Positions 37,192-48,286 of a stretch of DNA of 64,000 nucleotides are shown here, one piece after another. The first letter of the stretch is position 1, and each line of letters starts with the position of its first letter. The stretch spans positions 1,488,001-1,552,000 of the forward strand of contig NZ_CP132343.1 of the NCBI RefSeq assembly GCF_040529065.1. The letters are read 5' to 3'. A program made the position numbers and the translations under genes. Source of the DNA: Xanthomonas sacchari. GTDB taxonomy: Bacteria > Pseudomonadota > Gammaproteobacteria > Xanthomonadales > Xanthomonadaceae. The notes under the pieces are model-generated. The model worked only from the letters and a program-made list of their open reading frames with translations. It was not told the DNA's origin and searched no databases.

Positions 37192-37292
37192 CGCTGCATT
37201 CGATGGAATGGCTGGCCGCTTGAACCCCCGGGCACGTGTCGCTGTATCCGGCCCGTGTGCGCTGGGTCGGCTGCGCTCGCTATCCTGTCGTG

Positions 37293-37988
37293 ATGACCCA
37301 ACGCGCCACCCGCCTGCTGCGCCTGCTCGATGCCCTGCGCGGGCGCCGCCGGCCCGTGGCCGGGGCGCAACTCGCCGCCGACCTGGGGGTGAGCCTGCGC
37401 ACGCTGTATCGCGACATCGCCAGCCTGCGCGGGCAGGGCGCCGACATCCTCGGCGATCCCGGCGTGGGCTACGTGCTGCGCCCCGGCTTCCTGCTGCCGG
37501 AACTGAACTTCAGCGAGGACGAACTGGAAGCGCTGACCCTGGGCGCGCGCTGGGTGGCGAGTCAGGCCGACCCGGAACTGGCGCAGGCCGCGCAGCGCGC
37601 CATCGCCCGGATCGGCGCGACGCTGCCGGCGCCGTTGCGGCTGGCGCTGGAGACCAGCGGGCTGCTGGTGCCCGCGGCCACGCCAGCGCAGCCGGCGGCG
37701 CCGTGGCTGCCGGTCCTGCGCCGCGGCATCCGCCTGGAACACGTGCTGCACATGGACTATGCCGACGCCGGCGGCAGCGCCTCGCAACGGCGCGTCTGGC
37801 CGTTCGCGATGGCCTTCCTGGGCGGCTACGGCATGATCGCGGCGTGGTGCGAACTGCGCGGCGATTTCCGCCACTTCCGTGCCGACCGGGTGCTGGCGCT
37901 GCGCGACGACGGCGAGCGCTACCCGACGCGGCGGCATCAGCTGATCCGTCGTTGGCGCGCCGCCACCGGATACGGCGTCGGCTCCTGA
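37293..37988 (+). CDS. YafY-like transcriptional regulator (HTH + WYL)
   Basis: 231 residues. The N-terminal HTH is RATRLLRLLDALRGRRRPVAGAQLAADLGVSLRTLYRDIASLRGQGADI. GDPGVGYVLRPGFLLPELNFSEDELEALTLGARWVA is the linker, and a WYL-type effector domain follows (VLHMDYADAGGSASQRRVWPFAMAFLGGYGMIAAWCELRGDFRHFRADRV). WYL regulators sense small ligands or nucleic acids. It is followed 57 bases later by a glutathione S-transferase gene on the same strand, as is common for stress-responsive YafY/GST pairs, so it may control it. A gene 5' of it is katG in the opposite direction. Confidence 0.93.
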   Translation: MTQRATRLLRLLDALRGRRRPVAGAQLAADLGVSLRTLYRDIASLRGQGADILGDPGVGYVLRPGFLLPELNFSEDELEALTLGARWVASQADPELAQAAQRAIARIGATLPAPLRLALETSGLLVPAATPAQPAAPWLPVLRRGIRLEHVLHMDYADAGGSASQRRVWPFAMAFLGGYGMIAAWCELRGDFRHFRADRVLALRDDGERYPTRRHQLIRRWRAATGYGVGS

Positions 37989-38045
37989 CAGCAGGTGTCA
38001 GCAGGGTCCGCGCAGACTGTGCGGCGTCCACCACGGAGTCCGACC

Positions 38046-38705
38046 ATGTCCCACGATCTTGTGCTCTACACCCACCCCATGTCGCGCGGCCGCATCGCGC
38101 GCTGGATGCTCGAAGAAACCGGCCTGGCGTACCGCGCGCAGATCCTCGACTACGGCACCGGCATGAAGGCGCCGGCGTATCTGGCGATCAACCCGATGGG
38201 CAAGGTGCCGGCGCTGGTCCACGGCACCACGGTCGTCACCGAGAACGCGGCGATCTGCGCCTACCTGGCCGACCTGGTGCCGGAACGGCAACTGGCGCCG
38301 CCGCCGGGATCGCCGGCGCGGGGCGATTACTATCGCTGGCTGTTCCTGCTGGCCGGACCGGCCGAAGCCTTCCTGACCGCCAAGCAGCACGGCACGCTGG
38401 CACCGGCGCACAGTGCCGGCTACGGCCATGGCGAGGATCTGCTGGACATGCTGGAGCAGGGCGTCGCCGGTCGCGAGTACTTGGCCGGCGACCGCTTCAG
38501 TGCGGCCGACCTGTATGCCGCCGCGTTCCTCGGCTTCTACACGCGCATCGGCGTGCTGCAGGCGCGGCCGGCGTTCGTCGCGTTCGCGCAGCGGCACATG
38601 GCGCGGCCGGCGGCGCAGCGGGCGGCGGCCATCGACGATGCGCTGCTGGCGGCGCATCCGAATCCGTTCATGCCGCGTCCGAGCGCCGTGCCGGCGAGCG
38701 CCTAG
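38046..38705 (+). CDS. Glutathione S-transferase
   Basis: 219 residues. The thioredoxin-like N-domain starts MSHDLVLYTHPMSRGRIARWMLEETGLAYRAQILDYG, and NPMGKVPALVHGTTVVTENAAICAYLADLVPE contains the cis-Pro and the Glu/Asn pair that hold glutathione. The helical C-domain includes LEQGVAGREYLAGDRFSAADLYAAAFLGF. It should conjugate glutathione to electrophiles or act on peroxides in the cytoplasm. Placement behind a YafY-like regulator suggests an inducible detoxification unit. The natural substrate is unknown. Confidence 0.93.
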   Translation: MSHDLVLYTHPMSRGRIARWMLEETGLAYRAQILDYGTGMKAPAYLAINPMGKVPALVHGTTVVTENAAICAYLADLVPERQLAPPPGSPARGDYYRWLFLLAGPAEAFLTAKQHGTLAPAHSAGYGHGEDLLDMLEQGVAGREYLAGDRFSAADLYAAAFLGFYTRIGVLQARPAFVAFAQRHMARPAAQRAAAIDDALLAAHPNPFMPRPSAVPASA

Positions 38706-38744
38706 CGGATTTGGATTACTGGCAGTTAGGTGTGCCGTGTGGGC

Positions 38745-39352
38745 GGACCCTCACCCCAACCCCTCTCCCGAGGGGAGAGGGGCTTCGGCGCTTCCCTTCT
38801 CCCCTCGGGAGAAGGTGCCCCGAAGGGGCGGATGAGGGTACGGGCGCAGCCTCGTGCGTCCTGACCCCGCGAGACGCTTCGCGCCGGACCCTCGCCCCAA
38901 CCCCTCTCCCGGGGGGAGAGGGGCTTTGGCGTTTCCCTTCTCCCATTGGGAGAAGGTGCCCCGAAGGGGCGGATGAGGGTGCGGGCGCAGCCTCGTGTGT
39001 CCTGACGCTGCGAAGCGCTTCGCGCCGTACCCTCAACCCAACCCCTCTCCCGGGGGGAGAGGGGCTTTGGCGCTTCCCTTCTACCATTGGGAGAAGGTGC
39101 CCCGAAGGGGCGGATGAGGGTGCGAGCGCAGCCTCGTGTGTCCTGACGCTGCGAGACGCTTCGCGACGTACCCTCACCCCAACCCCTCTCCCGAGGGGAG
39201 AGGGGCTTTGGCGCTTCCCTTTCTCCCATCGGGAGAAGGTGCCCGAAGGGGCGGATGAGGGTGCGGGCGCAGCCTCATGGGTCCTAATGCTGCGAGACGC
39301 TTCGCGCCGGACCCTCACCCCAACCCCTCTCCCGGGGGGAGAGGGGCTAAAG
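38745..39352. repeat. Tandem array of 141-bp units (about 4.3 copies)
   Basis: Four full units begin at 38745, 38886, 39027 and 39168, each exactly 141 bases apart, followed by a partial unit at 39309–39352. Each unit has two palindromes, 'cccctctcccg…ggggagaggggc' and 'cttctccc…gggagaagg', plus a conserved end with 'ggggcggatgagggt'. A few substitutions separate the copies. Frames crossing the array are periodic artefacts because 141 is divisible by three. The array fills the gap between the GST gene and the end of mutS. Confidence 0.95.
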
Positions 39353-39363
39353 CCGCAGGCCGC

Positions 39364-41976
39364 CTACAGCAGCGACTTGAGCCGGTACAGTGCTTCCAGC
39401 GCCTGCTTGGGCGTGAGTTCGTCCGGATCCAGTGCGGCCAGCGCTTCCTGCGCGGCGGACGGCGTGGCCGCGAACAGGCCGAACTGCTGCGGTGCGTCCA
39501 GCGCCTGTGGCGCCATCTGCGAGGCGTGGCTCTCGCCGCCGCGTTGTTCCAGTTCCGCCAGGCGTCGCCGCGCCTGCGCCACGGTGGTCCGGGGCATGCC
39601 GGCCAGCGCCGCCACCTGCAGGCCGAAGCTGCGGTTGGCCGGGCCGTCCTTGACCGCATGCATGAACACCAGGCGGTCGCCGTGTTCGACCGCGTCCAGG
39701 TGCACGTTGGCGATGCCGCTGGGGCCGCCCTCGACCGATTCGTCGGCCAGCGCGGTCAGTTCGAAATAGTGCGTGGCGAACAGCGTGTAGCAGCGGTTGT
39801 GGTGGGCGAGGTGACGCGCCACCGCGTCGGCCAGGGCCAGACCATCGTAGGTGGAGGTGCCGCGGCCGATCTCGTCCATCAGCACCAGCGACTGCGCGGT
39901 GGCGTGATGCAGGATGTAGCTGGTCTCGGCCATCTCGACCATGAAGGTGGACTGGCCGCGCGCCAGGTCGTCGCCGGCGCCGATGCGGGTGAGGATGCGG
40001 TCGATCGGGCCGATCACCGCGCGCCGCGCCGGCACGTAGCTGCCGATGTGCGCGAGCAGCACGATCAGCGCGTTCTGGCGCATGTAGGTCGATTTACCGC
40101 CCATGTTCGGGCCGGTGATCACCAGCATGCGTCGATCCGGGTGCAGGTCCAGGTCGTTGGGTTCGAACGGCTGCTCGCGCACCGCTTCCACCACCGGGTG
40201 GCGGCCGCGTTCGATGCGCAGGCAGGCGCCGGTCTCGAGTTCCGGCTGGGTCCAGTCCAGCGCCTGTGCGCGTTCGGCGAAGCCGGCCAGCACGTCCAGC
40301 TCGCTGAGCGCGGCGGCGGCGCGCTTGAGCGGCTCCAGGCGCTCGCCCAATGTATCCAGCAACCCTTCGTAGAGCAGTTTCTCGCGCGACAGCGCGCGCT
40401 CGCGCGCCGACAGCACCTTGTCCTCGAAGTTCTTCAGTTCCTCGGTGATGTAGCGCTCGGCGTTGGTCAGGGTCTGGCGCCGGCTGTAGTGCACCGGTGC
40501 CTTGTCGGCCTGGCCCTTGCTGATCTCGATGTAGTAGCCATGCACGCGGTTGTAGCCGACCTTCAGCGTGGCGATGCCGCTGTTGGCGCGTTCGCGCGCT
40601 TCCAGGTCGATCAGGAACTGGTCGGCGTTGGTGCTGAGCCGGCGCAGCTCGTCCAGTTCGGCGTCGTAGTCGGCGGCGATGACGCCGCCGTCGCTGAGCT
40701 TGAGCGGCGGCTGTTCGGCGATCGCCGCCGCCAGCAGGTGCGCGATCTCGTCGTGCTGGCCCAGTTCCGCCGCCAACGCTGCCAGCCGCGGCGAATCCAG
40801 CGGGGCGAGGATCGCGCGCACCTTCGGCAGCAGGCCCAGGCCGTCGCGCAGGGTGGAGAAGTCGCGCGGGCGCGCCGAACGCAGCGCGACGCGGGTGAGG
40901 ATGCGCTCGACGTCGCCAAGCGCGCGGAATGCCTCGCGCAGGTCGGCGTCGGCGCCGCGGTCGATCAGCGTGCCAACCGCGTGGTGGCGCTGCACCAGCA
41001 CCTCGCGCAGGCGCAGCGGACGGTGCAGCCAACGCCGCAGCAGGCGCCCGCCCATCGGCGTGACCGTGCTGTCGAGCACGCCGAGCAGGGTGTTGCGGGT
41101 GTCGCCGTCCACGCGCGTGTCCAGTTCCAGGTGGCGTCGCGTGGCCGCGTTCATCGCGATCGCCTCGCCGGCGGTCTCCATCGCGATCGCGGTCAGGTGC
41201 GGCAGGCGCTGTTTCTGGGTTTCCTCCACGTAGCCGAGCAGGGCACCGGCGGCGGCGGTGGCGCGTGGCTTGTCGTCGATGCCGAAGCCGCTCAGATCGT
41301 GCAACTGGAAGAACGCCAGCAACTGGCGACGGCCGCTGTCGGCATCGAACAGCCACGGCGGCCGGCGGCGCACGCCGCGGCGCTCGCGCAGGAATTCCGG
41401 CCACTGGTCCTCGTCGGGCACCAGCAGTTCGGCCGGCTCCAGCCGCGCCAGTTCCGCTTCCAGCGCGTCCTCGCTGTCGACCTCGTTGACCAGGAAGCGG
41501 CCGCCGGCCAGGTCGGCCCAGGCCAGGCCGTAGCCGTGCTTGTTGCGTGCGATCGCCATCAGCAGGGTGTCGCGGCGCTCGTCCAGCAGGGCCTCGTCGG
41601 TCACCGTGCCGGGGGTGACGATGCGCACCACCTTGCGCTCGACCAGGCCCTTAGCCAGCGCCGGATCGCCGATCTGCTCGCAGATCGCCACCGACTCGCC
41701 CAACGCCACCAGCCGCGCCAGATAGCCCTCGTAGGCATGCACCGGCACCCCGGCCATCGGAATCGGTGCACCGCCGGAACTGCCGCGCTGGGTCAGGGTG
41801 ATGTCCAGCAGCCGCGCGGCCTTGCGCGCGTCGTCGTAGAACAGTTCGTAGAAATCGCCCATGCGGAAGAACAGCAGCAGGTCCGGGTACTCGGACTTTG
41901 CGGCGAAGAACTGTTTCATCAGCGGGGTGTGCTCCGCTGCGCTTCCAGGAGCTTGGGTTTTTTCTCGATTCTGCAT
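39364..41976 (-). CDS. mutS: DNA mismatch repair protein MutS
   Basis: 870 residues. The mismatch-sensing Phe-x-Glu motif lies in [25 protein letters not shown]. The connector and clamp domains follow, and the ATPase has Walker [19 protein letters not shown], Walker [21 protein letters not shown] and [10 protein letters not shown]. It recognises mismatched bases and recruits MutL. The start ([23 protein letters not shown]) is the usual place; a much longer frame upstream is not conserved-looking. The tail ends at the 141-bp repeat array. It is divergent from the fucosidase gene. Confidence 0.97.
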   Translation of the reverse strand: MQNREKTQAPGSAAEHTPLMKQFFAAKSEYPDLLLFFRMGDFYELFYDDARKAARLLDITLTQRGSSGGAPIPMAGVPVHAYEGYLARLVALGESVAICEQIGDPALAKGLVERKVVRIVTPGTVTDEALLDERRDTLLMAIARNKHGYGLAWADLAGGRFLVNEVDSEDALEAELARLEPAELLVPDEDQWPEFLRERRGVRRRPPWLFDADSGRRQLLAFFQLHDLSGFGIDDKPRATAAAGALLGYVEETQKQRLPHLTAIAMETAGEAIAMNAATRRHLELDTRVDGDTRNTLLGVLDSTVTPMGGRLLRRWLHRPLRLREVLVQRHHAVGTLIDRGADADLREAFRALGDVERILTRVALRSARPRDFSTLRDGLGLLPKVRAILAPLDSPRLAALAAELGQHDEIAHLLAAAIAEQPPLKLSDGGVIAADYDAELDELRRLSTNADQFLIDLEARERANSGIATLKVGYNRVHGYYIEISKGQADKAPVHYSRRQTLTNAERYITEELKNFEDKVLSARERALSREKLLYEGLLDTLGERLEPLKRAAAALSELDVLAGFAERAQALDWTQPELETGACLRIERGRHPVVEAVREQPFEPNDLDLHPDRRMLVITGPNMGGKSTYMRQNALIVLLAHIGSYVPARRAVIGPIDRILTRIGAGDDLARGQSTFMVEMAETSYILHHATAQSLVLMDEIGRGTSTYDGLALADAVARHLAHHNRCYTLFATHYFELTALADESVEGGPSGIANVHLDAVEHGDRLVFMHAVKDGPANRSFGLQVAALAGMPRTTVAQARRRLAELEQRGGESHASQMAPQALDAPQQFGLFAATPSAAQEALAALDPDELTPKQALEALYRLKSLL

Positions 41977-42421
41977 CTGATTCAGTGGCTTAATGAATTT
42001 CGGGGTGGCTTTCCGTGGACAAGTATGGACGGGTGCCCGCAGCAAATGACAGCGTGGCGCGGCGCCAGCCCGGTGCATGGTTCGATGCGCCACCTGCCGA
42101 TCAACGGTGCAACGCCGGGGTCGCACCGTTGCCACGGGCAACGGCAGGAAGGTCAATCGCGAGACAGCGAATGTCCGGTGCGCACGCAGCACGTGCAATG
42201 CCGAGTCCGCAGCAGCCGCGTGCGAGTCGTCTCGGCGCCAGCTGCAATTGTCCGTAAAAAAGTGGATCGGCGACAGTGCGCAGTGCAATTCCCGAGCATG
42301 CGGCGGAGGATCGGCCACACGGTGACGTTGTGTCCTTTGAATGCCTGTGTGTCGCTTCGGGCAGGACTGTTTCGCCGTTGGAAAAGCTAAGATCCGGGCT
42401 TGTGTAGAGCCGGAGGCGTCC
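41977..42421. other. Divergent intergenic region between mutS and fucosidase
   Basis: This 445-base region must hold two promoters. I find no credible gene, RNA or strong repeat in it; open frames that cross it are extensions of the neighbours. Confidence 0.6.
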
Positions 42422-44350
42422 ATGATCGATCGTCGTACCTTTCTTGCCACGGGTGTCGTGGCCGTCGCCGCGGGCTTCAGCGCATCCGCCGCCCAGATCG
42501 TGGCCGCGCCGCGCCCGAAAGGGCCGGCACCGTGGGGCGCCGTGCCAAGCGCGCGGCAGCTGCGGTGGCACCGGTGGGAGCAATACGCCTTCGTGCATTT
42601 TGCGATGAACACCTTCACCGACAAGGAATGGGGCTACGGCGACGAAGACCCGCGCAGATTCGATCCCAGCGATTTCTCCGCCGATCAGATCGTCGCCGCG
42701 GCCAAGGCCGGCAACCTCAAAGGGATCATCTTCACCGCCAAGCACCACGATGGCTTCTGCCTGTGGCCGACGCGCCTGACCGAGCATTGCATTCGCAATT
42801 CGCCCTACAAGAACGGCAAGGGCGACATCGTCGGCGAAATGGCCGCGGCGTGCCGGCGTGCCGGTCTGGCCTTCGGCATCTATCTCTCGCCCTGGGATCG
42901 CAACCACGCCGAGTATGGCCGTCCCGGCTATCTCGACTATTTCCGCAAGCAGATCGTCGAGCTGTGCACGGGTTATGGCGACCTGTTCGAGTTCTGGTTC
43001 GACGGCGCCAATGGTGGCGACGGTTACTACGGTGGAGCGCGCGAAACCCGCAAGATCGATGCCCCCGCCTACTACAACTGGCCGCGGATGATCGAGCTGG
43101 TGCACCAACACCAGCCGATGGCCTGCACCTTCGACCCGCTGGGCGCAGATATCCGTTGGGTCGGCAACGAGGAGGGCGTGGCCGGCGATCCGTGCTGGCC
43201 GACCATGCCCAATGCGCCTTACACGCAGGAAAACGGCAACGCCGGCGTGCGTGGCGGGGCCCTGTGGTGGCCTGCGGAAACCAACACCTCGATCCGCCCG
43301 GGCTGGTTCTACCATACCGACGAAGACGGCAAGGTGCGCAGCCCGGAGAATCTGGTGCGCTACTTCGATACCTCGGTCGCGCGCGGCACCAACATGAACC
43401 TCAATCTTCCGCCGGACCGACGCGGCCGCATCGCCGACCACGACGTCGCGGTGTTGAAGAGCTTCGGCGACGCGATCCGCGCCAGCTTCGCCATCGATCT
43501 GGCCAAGGGCGCCAAGGCCAGCGCCAGCGCGTCGCGCGGTTCGGGGTTCGAGCCGGAGCGTGTGCTTGACCGCCAGCCGGACAGCTACTGGTCCACGCCG
43601 GACGACGTCACCACGCCGACGCTGACGCTGGAATTGTCGGCGGCGCATAGCTTCGACCTGATCCGGCTGCGCGAATACCTGCCGCTGGGCGTGCGCGTCA
43701 CCCGCTTCGCGGTCGACGCCGAGGTGGATGGGCAATGGCAGCGCTTGGCCGAAGCGCAATGCATCGGCGCGCAGCGGATCCTGCGGCTCGATCGTCCGGT
43801 CGCCGCGCGCCGTGTGCGCCTGCGTGTGCTTGAGGCACCGGTCTGTCCGGCGATCAGCGAATTCGCGCTGTTCCGCGCGGTGGCGCCCGTTGCGGTCGCG
43901 CGGCCCGCGACGAACGCGCCGGACGTGCTGTCCACCGCGGGTTGGCGCATCGTCGCGGCCAGCGCGCCGGGAGCGGAGAAGTTGCTCGACGACGATGCCG
44001 GCACGATCTGGGTCGTGCCCGCTCCCACGCCGGGCCATCCCGTGCAGGTGACCATCGACCTCGGTGCGCTGCGCCAGGTCGCCGGCTTCAGCCTCACCCC
44101 CTCGCGCACGGTGATGAACGGTGCGGCGCCGCCGAAGGGCTATCGCGCCGAAAGCAGCGAGGATGGCCAGCACTGGCAGCCGGCCGGCGGCGGCGAGTTG
44201 TCCAATATCGCCTACGCGCTCTCGACCCAGCGGCTGAATTTCCCCGAGGTCCGGCAGATCCGTTACCTGCGGCTGTCGTTCGCCGAAACGGCGCTGCCCG
44301 CCGAGCGGCTGGCGATCGCCGGGATCGGTGCCTTCTCGCGCTTGCGGTGA
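42422..44350 (+). CDS. Exported alpha-L-fucosidase (GH29) with galactose-binding-like domains
   Basis: 642 residues. A twin-arginine-like signal begins [25 protein letters not shown]. The GH29 barrel includes [41 protein letters not shown] and [15 protein letters not shown], in which the Asp is the expected catalytic nucleophile. From about residue 365 onward there are two F5/8 type C-like domains ([25 protein letters not shown] and [36 protein letters not shown]). It should release fucose from plant or host glycans in the periplasm. It lies opposite the galactan operon and may help with fucosylated galactans; direct co-regulation is not shown. Confidence 0.94.
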   Translation: MIDRRTFLATGVVAVAAGFSASAAQIVAAPRPKGPAPWGAVPSARQLRWHRWEQYAFVHFAMNTFTDKEWGYGDEDPRRFDPSDFSADQIVAAAKAGNLKGIIFTAKHHDGFCLWPTRLTEHCIRNSPYKNGKGDIVGEMAAACRRAGLAFGIYLSPWDRNHAEYGRPGYLDYFRKQIVELCTGYGDLFEFWFDGANGGDGYYGGARETRKIDAPAYYNWPRMIELVHQHQPMACTFDPLGADIRWVGNEEGVAGDPCWPTMPNAPYTQENGNAGVRGGALWWPAETNTSIRPGWFYHTDEDGKVRSPENLVRYFDTSVARGTNMNLNLPPDRRGRIADHDVAVLKSFGDAIRASFAIDLAKGAKASASASRGSGFEPERVLDRQPDSYWSTPDDVTTPTLTLELSAAHSFDLIRLREYLPLGVRVTRFAVDAEVDGQWQRLAEAQCIGAQRILRLDRPVAARRVRLRVLEAPVCPAISEFALFRAVAPVAVARPATNAPDVLSTAGWRIVAASAPGAEKLLDDDAGTIWVVPAPTPGHPVQVTIDLGALRQVAGFSLTPSRTVMNGAAPPKGYRAESSEDGQHWQPAGGGELSNIAYALSTQRLNFPEVRQIRYLRLSFAETALPAERLAIAGIGAFSRLR

Positions 44351-44536
44351 GGCCTGGCGCTCCCTCGCCGCGATGCGCGGTGGGGGAGCGCGCATCGCCG
44401 GGGCGATGCAGCGTCGTGGCTGCGGCGATGCTGGCGAGGCGTCGTAGATCGGCTTCGGAATGAAGAGTCGTAGGAGCACCGAGTCGGGCGCGCATGACGA
44501 TGGCGCCGCGCAGCGCCTCGAAAGCGCGCGCCCGCC

Positions 44537-47098
44537 TCAGGCCACGAACGGCCGCGGCCTGGTGCGCACACTCTTCAGCGCCAGCCGCGCAGGCGCCAAT
44601 CCGGGCGCGGTCGCTTCCAGTGTCAGCGTGCCGGCATCGCGCGTGGTCTGCAGCAAGGCCATGCACAGACCGTTGAAGGCGCGGCGCTGGTCGGCCTTGT
44701 CGGGTTCGTGGCTGGACGGGTCGCCGTTGCCCACGCCGATCAGGCGGCCAGGGCCGCGGACCGCAAAGCGCACGGCGTCGCTGGCGGTCGGGACGACGCG
44801 GCCCTTGGCGTCGACGATCTCCACCGCGACCACGGCCACGTCCTCGGCGTCGGCCAGCAGATTCGCCCGTTCGCAGCGCAGGCGCACCGCGGCCGGGGCG
44901 CCCACGGTCTCGCGCAGCTGCGTCAGCACCTGCTTGCCGCCGCGGTAGCCGCGCGCTTCGATGCGGCCCGGTGCGTAGCGCACGCGCCACTCGACGTGCC
45001 CGTAGGCCGGCACCTGCTGCAGGCCCTGGCTGACGCCATTGACCAGCAGTTCCACCGCGTCCAGGTTGCTGTGGCACCACACGTCGACCATGCCGTTGTC
45101 GCGCTCGTCCAGCAGGCCGTCCCAGTTCCAGTGCGGGAACAGGTGCAGCACCGGCGCGGCGGTCCATTGCGCGCGGTAGTACCAGTAGTTGTCCTTAGGG
45201 AAACCGCAACTGTCGAGGATGCCGAACTGCGAGGCCACGTTCGGCCAGCGGTTGTACGGGGTCGGCTCGCCGCGGTAGTCGAAGCCGGTCCAGACGAAGC
45301 CGCCGGCGATGTACGGGCGCTGCGCGACGTAGCTCCACCAGGCTTCGGCGCTGCTGGCCCACCAGGGGTAGTCGAGGTCGTAGGCACGGGCATAGCCGCG
45401 CACGTCGTCGGTGCGGTAGTTGCCGCGCACGCCGACGGTGCTGCCGGTCTCGCTGCCGTAGACCGGAATCTGCGGATGGCGCGCATGGAAGGCGTCCATC
45501 TGCGTGGTGCGGTAGTTGAAGCCGACCACGTCCACGACCTGGCCGACGCCGTCGTCGAAGCCCTTGTCCATGGCGAAGGTGGTGGGGCGACTCGGGTCCA
45601 GGCGCCGCACCAGGCGCTGCATGCGCGCGACGATGCGTGCGCCGCGCGCGGTGACCATCTGCGGCTCTTCGTTGCCCAGCGACCACAGCATCACGCAGGG
45701 ATGGTTGCGGCCGCGCCGCACCATCGACGTGAGTTCGGCCATGGCCTCGTCGTCGGAGGACATGCGCCGGGTCTCGTCGATCAGCAGCAGGCCCAGCCGG
45801 TCGCACAGTTCCAGCACCGCCGGCGAGGCCGGGTTGTGCGCGCTGCGGTAGGCGTTGCAGCCCATCGACTTGAGCTGGCGCAGGCGCCATTCGTGCAGGC
45901 GGTCGGGAATGGCGGTGCCGACGCCGGCATGGTCCTGGTGGTTGTTGGTGCCGTGCAGCTTGTAGGCCGCGCCATTGAGCAGCAGGCCGCGCTGCGGATC
46001 GAACTGCAGGCGGCGCACGCCGAAGCGGGTGGTGGTCGCGTCGCAGGGACGGCCGTCGCCGAGCAGGCGCGTGGACAGCGTGTAGCGTTGCGGGTGTTCC
46101 GGCGACCACGTCGCGGGCGTGCCCAGGTCCAGGGTCTGCTGCACGCGTTGCACCACGCCGGGCTCGACCGTGATCGGCGCGGAGCTGGCCTGGGCGACGA
46201 TGCGCCCGTCCGGCGCGCGGATCACCGAGACCACGCTGCACTGCCGCGGCGTCGCGCCGTGGTTGCCGAGTTCGGTCTCCACCAGCGCCTGCGCGTCGCC
46301 GCCGTCCCAGACGCTGCGCACGTACACGCCGTCCATCGGCACGTGCAGCGCGTCGGTGGTGCGCAGCCAGACGTGGCGGTAGATGCCGGCGCCTTCGTAG
46401 AACCAGCCTTCGCCGAGCGTGGCGTCCACGCGCACGGCGATGATGTTGCTGGCGCCGTAGTCGAGCACATCGCTGAGGTCGACTTCGAAGCCGCAGTAGC
46501 CGCTGCCGTTGCGGCCGACGATGTGGCCGTTGCAGAACACGATGCAGTCGCGGAACACGCCGTCGAATTCCAGGCTGATCCGCTTGCCCAGATGCTCCGC
46601 CGGAATCTCCAGCACGCGCCGGTACCAGCCGATGCTGGTCTGCGGATCGGTGCGGCCCAGCGGCTTGTAGCCGTGCGCGGCGGCCGGGTCTTCGCCGTCG
46701 ATCAGGGTGGAGGTCGGATCCTGGCGCGGCGGCAGTGCCACCGCCCAGTCGTGCGGCAGGTCGATGCGCTCCCATGCGCTGTCGTCGAAGCCGAGCAGGG
46801 CCGCATCGGCGGTGTCCTTGCCGGCCTTGGCGTAGGTGCGCTGGAAGGTGCCGAAATTGAAGTCGCGTGCCGGGTCGTCGGCGTGGCCGAGATGGAAGCG
46901 CCAGCCGCCGTCGCACAGCAGGCGCTGGCGCGGAGCATCGTCGTCCAGATCCAGCGAGAGTGGCGCAATGGCATTGCTGCCGGTGGGCGTGGCCGCCAGC
47001 GCGGCCGGCGCCAGCGCCGCGGCGGCGCCGGGCACCGCCACCTGCACGCCGCCGGCGACCAGCGAGCGCAGCAGGTCACGGCGGCTCAGTTCGATCAT
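44537..47098 (-). CDS. Glycoside hydrolase family 2 beta-galactosidase (galactan operon)
   Basis: 853 residues. An N-terminal Tat-like signal (MIELSRRDLLRSLVAGGVQVAVPGAAAAL) is present. The sugar-binding domain has WRFHLGHADDPARDFN and IDLPHDWAVALP. The Ig-like domain is followed by the TIM barrel with LLLNGAAYKLHGTNNHQDHAGVG, the acid/base Glu in CVMLWSLGNEEPQ and the nucleophile Glu in PVYGSETGSTVG. C-terminal beta domains follow. It removes beta-linked galactose from oligosaccharides released by the neighbouring galactanase. Its start overlaps the stop of the galactanase by 4 bases (ATGA). Other GH2 activities cannot be fully excluded. Confidence 0.94.
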   Translation of the reverse strand: MIELSRRDLLRSLVAGGVQVAVPGAAAALAPAALAATPTGSNAIAPLSLDLDDDAPRQRLLCDGGWRFHLGHADDPARDFNFGTFQRTYAKAGKDTADAALLGFDDSAWERIDLPHDWAVALPPRQDPTSTLIDGEDPAAAHGYKPLGRTDPQTSIGWYRRVLEIPAEHLGKRISLEFDGVFRDCIVFCNGHIVGRNGSGYCGFEVDLSDVLDYGASNIIAVRVDATLGEGWFYEGAGIYRHVWLRTTDALHVPMDGVYVRSVWDGGDAQALVETELGNHGATPRQCSVVSVIRAPDGRIVAQASSAPITVEPGVVQRVQQTLDLGTPATWSPEHPQRYTLSTRLLGDGRPCDATTTRFGVRRLQFDPQRGLLLNGAAYKLHGTNNHQDHAGVGTAIPDRLHEWRLRQLKSMGCNAYRSAHNPASPAVLELCDRLGLLLIDETRRMSSDDEAMAELTSMVRRGRNHPCVMLWSLGNEEPQMVTARGARIVARMQRLVRRLDPSRPTTFAMDKGFDDGVGQVVDVVGFNYRTTQMDAFHARHPQIPVYGSETGSTVGVRGNYRTDDVRGYARAYDLDYPWWASSAEAWWSYVAQRPYIAGGFVWTGFDYRGEPTPYNRWPNVASQFGILDSCGFPKDNYWYYRAQWTAAPVLHLFPHWNWDGLLDERDNGMVDVWCHSNLDAVELLVNGVSQGLQQVPAYGHVEWRVRYAPGRIEARGYRGGKQVLTQLRETVGAPAAVRLRCERANLLADAEDVAVVAVEIVDAKGRVVPTASDAVRFAVRGPGRLIGVGNGDPSSHEPDKADQRRAFNGLCMALLQTTRDAGTLTLEATAPGLAPARLALKSVRTRPRPFVA

Positions 47099-48270
47099 GG
47101 CTGCGCGTCCTGCGCCGGCGCGGCACTCTTGCCGGCCGTCGTCGCCGGCGCCGGTCGGTAGGCGTGCTGCATGAAACCGATGCCGGGCAGCAGTTCGTTG
47201 CCGTGGCGGAAATCGAAGAAGCTGGCGTTCTCCCACGAGGAGCCGACGCCCCAGCGGGTCTTGCAGGTGTTGCTGGTCCAGGCCGGCTCCCAATACACGA
47301 CGCCGCTGCCGCCGTTGTCGACCACCAGTTGGGTGAGGTCGACCAGGTAGTTCAACTGGCCCTGCGGGGTGGCCGGGTAGCCCTTGATCAGCGAGTCGGC
47401 GCCGAGCAGGTTGGGCGAGGGGTCGCCGCTTTCCAGCGTCCACGGATAGGCGGTCTCCACCACCATCACTTCGGCCGGATAGCGCTGGCGCAGGCGCTTG
47501 ATGGTGGCGCCAAGCTGGTCCATGGTCTCGCGCGACCACTTGCGGTAGTAGCTGATGCCGATGAAGTCGAAGTCGCGCACGCCGGCCTTTGCGGCGTCGG
47601 CGAACCACGGCTCCACGTTCTCCGGCTGGGCGATATGCAGCATCACCTTGGGCTTGATCGACGAGCGCGCGCCGGCGTCGCGCACCGCCTTGATGCCGGC
47701 GTTGAACAGCTTGGCGTTGCGAGTCCAGTCGATCGGCCGGCGCTTGTCCCAGGGCTGGCTGTCCATCAGGTCTGAATTGCTTTCGTTGCCCACCTGCACC
47801 AGTTCCGGCATCAGCCCGGCGCGGTCCAGCGCGCTGAGCGTGTCGTAGGTGAAGCCGTACAGCGTGCGCGCCAGTTCGTCCTGGTCGGTGATGTTGGCCC
47901 AGGCCTTGGGGATCAGTTGCTTCTCGCCGTCGGCCCAGTCGTCGGAGTAGTGGAAGTCCAGCAGCACCTGCATGCCCTGTGCGCGCGCGCGGCGGATGGT
48001 CTTCTTGACGTCGCTCAGGTCGCTGTAGCGGGTCCAGCGCGCATCGTTCCACAGGCGCACGCGCACCAGATTGGCGCCGTGCGCGTGGAACAGCTCGAAC
48101 GGGTCGCGCACCGCGCCGTGGTCGCGGTACTGCACGCCGCAATCCTCCATCTCGTTGACGTAGGACAGGTCGGCGCCGAGGTACAGCGTGCCGGCGCCGG
48201 CCAGGGGCGCGGCGAGGGCGGTGGCGAGGGCCAGCGCGAGCGCCGGCAGCCAGGTGCGTCTGGATCGCAT
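47095..48270 (-). CDS. Arabinogalactan endo-beta-1,4-galactanase (GH53)
   Basis: 391 residues. MRSRRTWLPALALALATALAAPLAGAG is a signal peptide. The mature enzyme starts TLYLGADLSYVNEMEDCGVQYRDHG, typical of GH53. NLVRVRLWNDARWTRYSDLSDVKKTIRRARAQGMQVLLDFHYSDDWADG, ELVQVGNESNSDLM (acid/base Glu) and AEVMVVETAYPWTLE (nucleophile Glu) cover the active site. It cuts beta-1,4-galactan side chains of plant pectin into short oligosaccharides. It is translationally coupled to the GH2 gene and lies behind the TonB receptor gene, defining a galactan-utilisation operon. Confidence 0.95.
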   Translation of the reverse strand: MRSRRTWLPALALALATALAAPLAGAGTLYLGADLSYVNEMEDCGVQYRDHGAVRDPFELFHAHGANLVRVRLWNDARWTRYSDLSDVKKTIRRARAQGMQVLLDFHYSDDWADGEKQLIPKAWANITDQDELARTLYGFTYDTLSALDRAGLMPELVQVGNESNSDLMDSQPWDKRRPIDWTRNAKLFNAGIKAVRDAGARSSIKPKVMLHIAQPENVEPWFADAAKAGVRDFDFIGISYYRKWSRETMDQLGATIKRLRQRYPAEVMVVETAYPWTLESGDPSPNLLGADSLIKGYPATPQGQLNYLVDLTQLVVDNGGSGVVYWEPAWTSNTCKTRWGVGSSWENASFFDFRHGNELLPGIGFMQHAYRPAPATTAGKSAAPAQDAQP

Positions 48271-48286
48271 GCGGGTCTCCACCGGC

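Noticed and set aside
38716-39318. 200-residue frame across the tandem repeats
   Set aside because: The 141-bp period is divisible by three, so frames stay open through copies. The peptide merely repeats and has no real start context.
38745-39352. CRISPR array
   Set aside because: Whole 141-bp units repeat with no unique spacers, and no cas genes are present.
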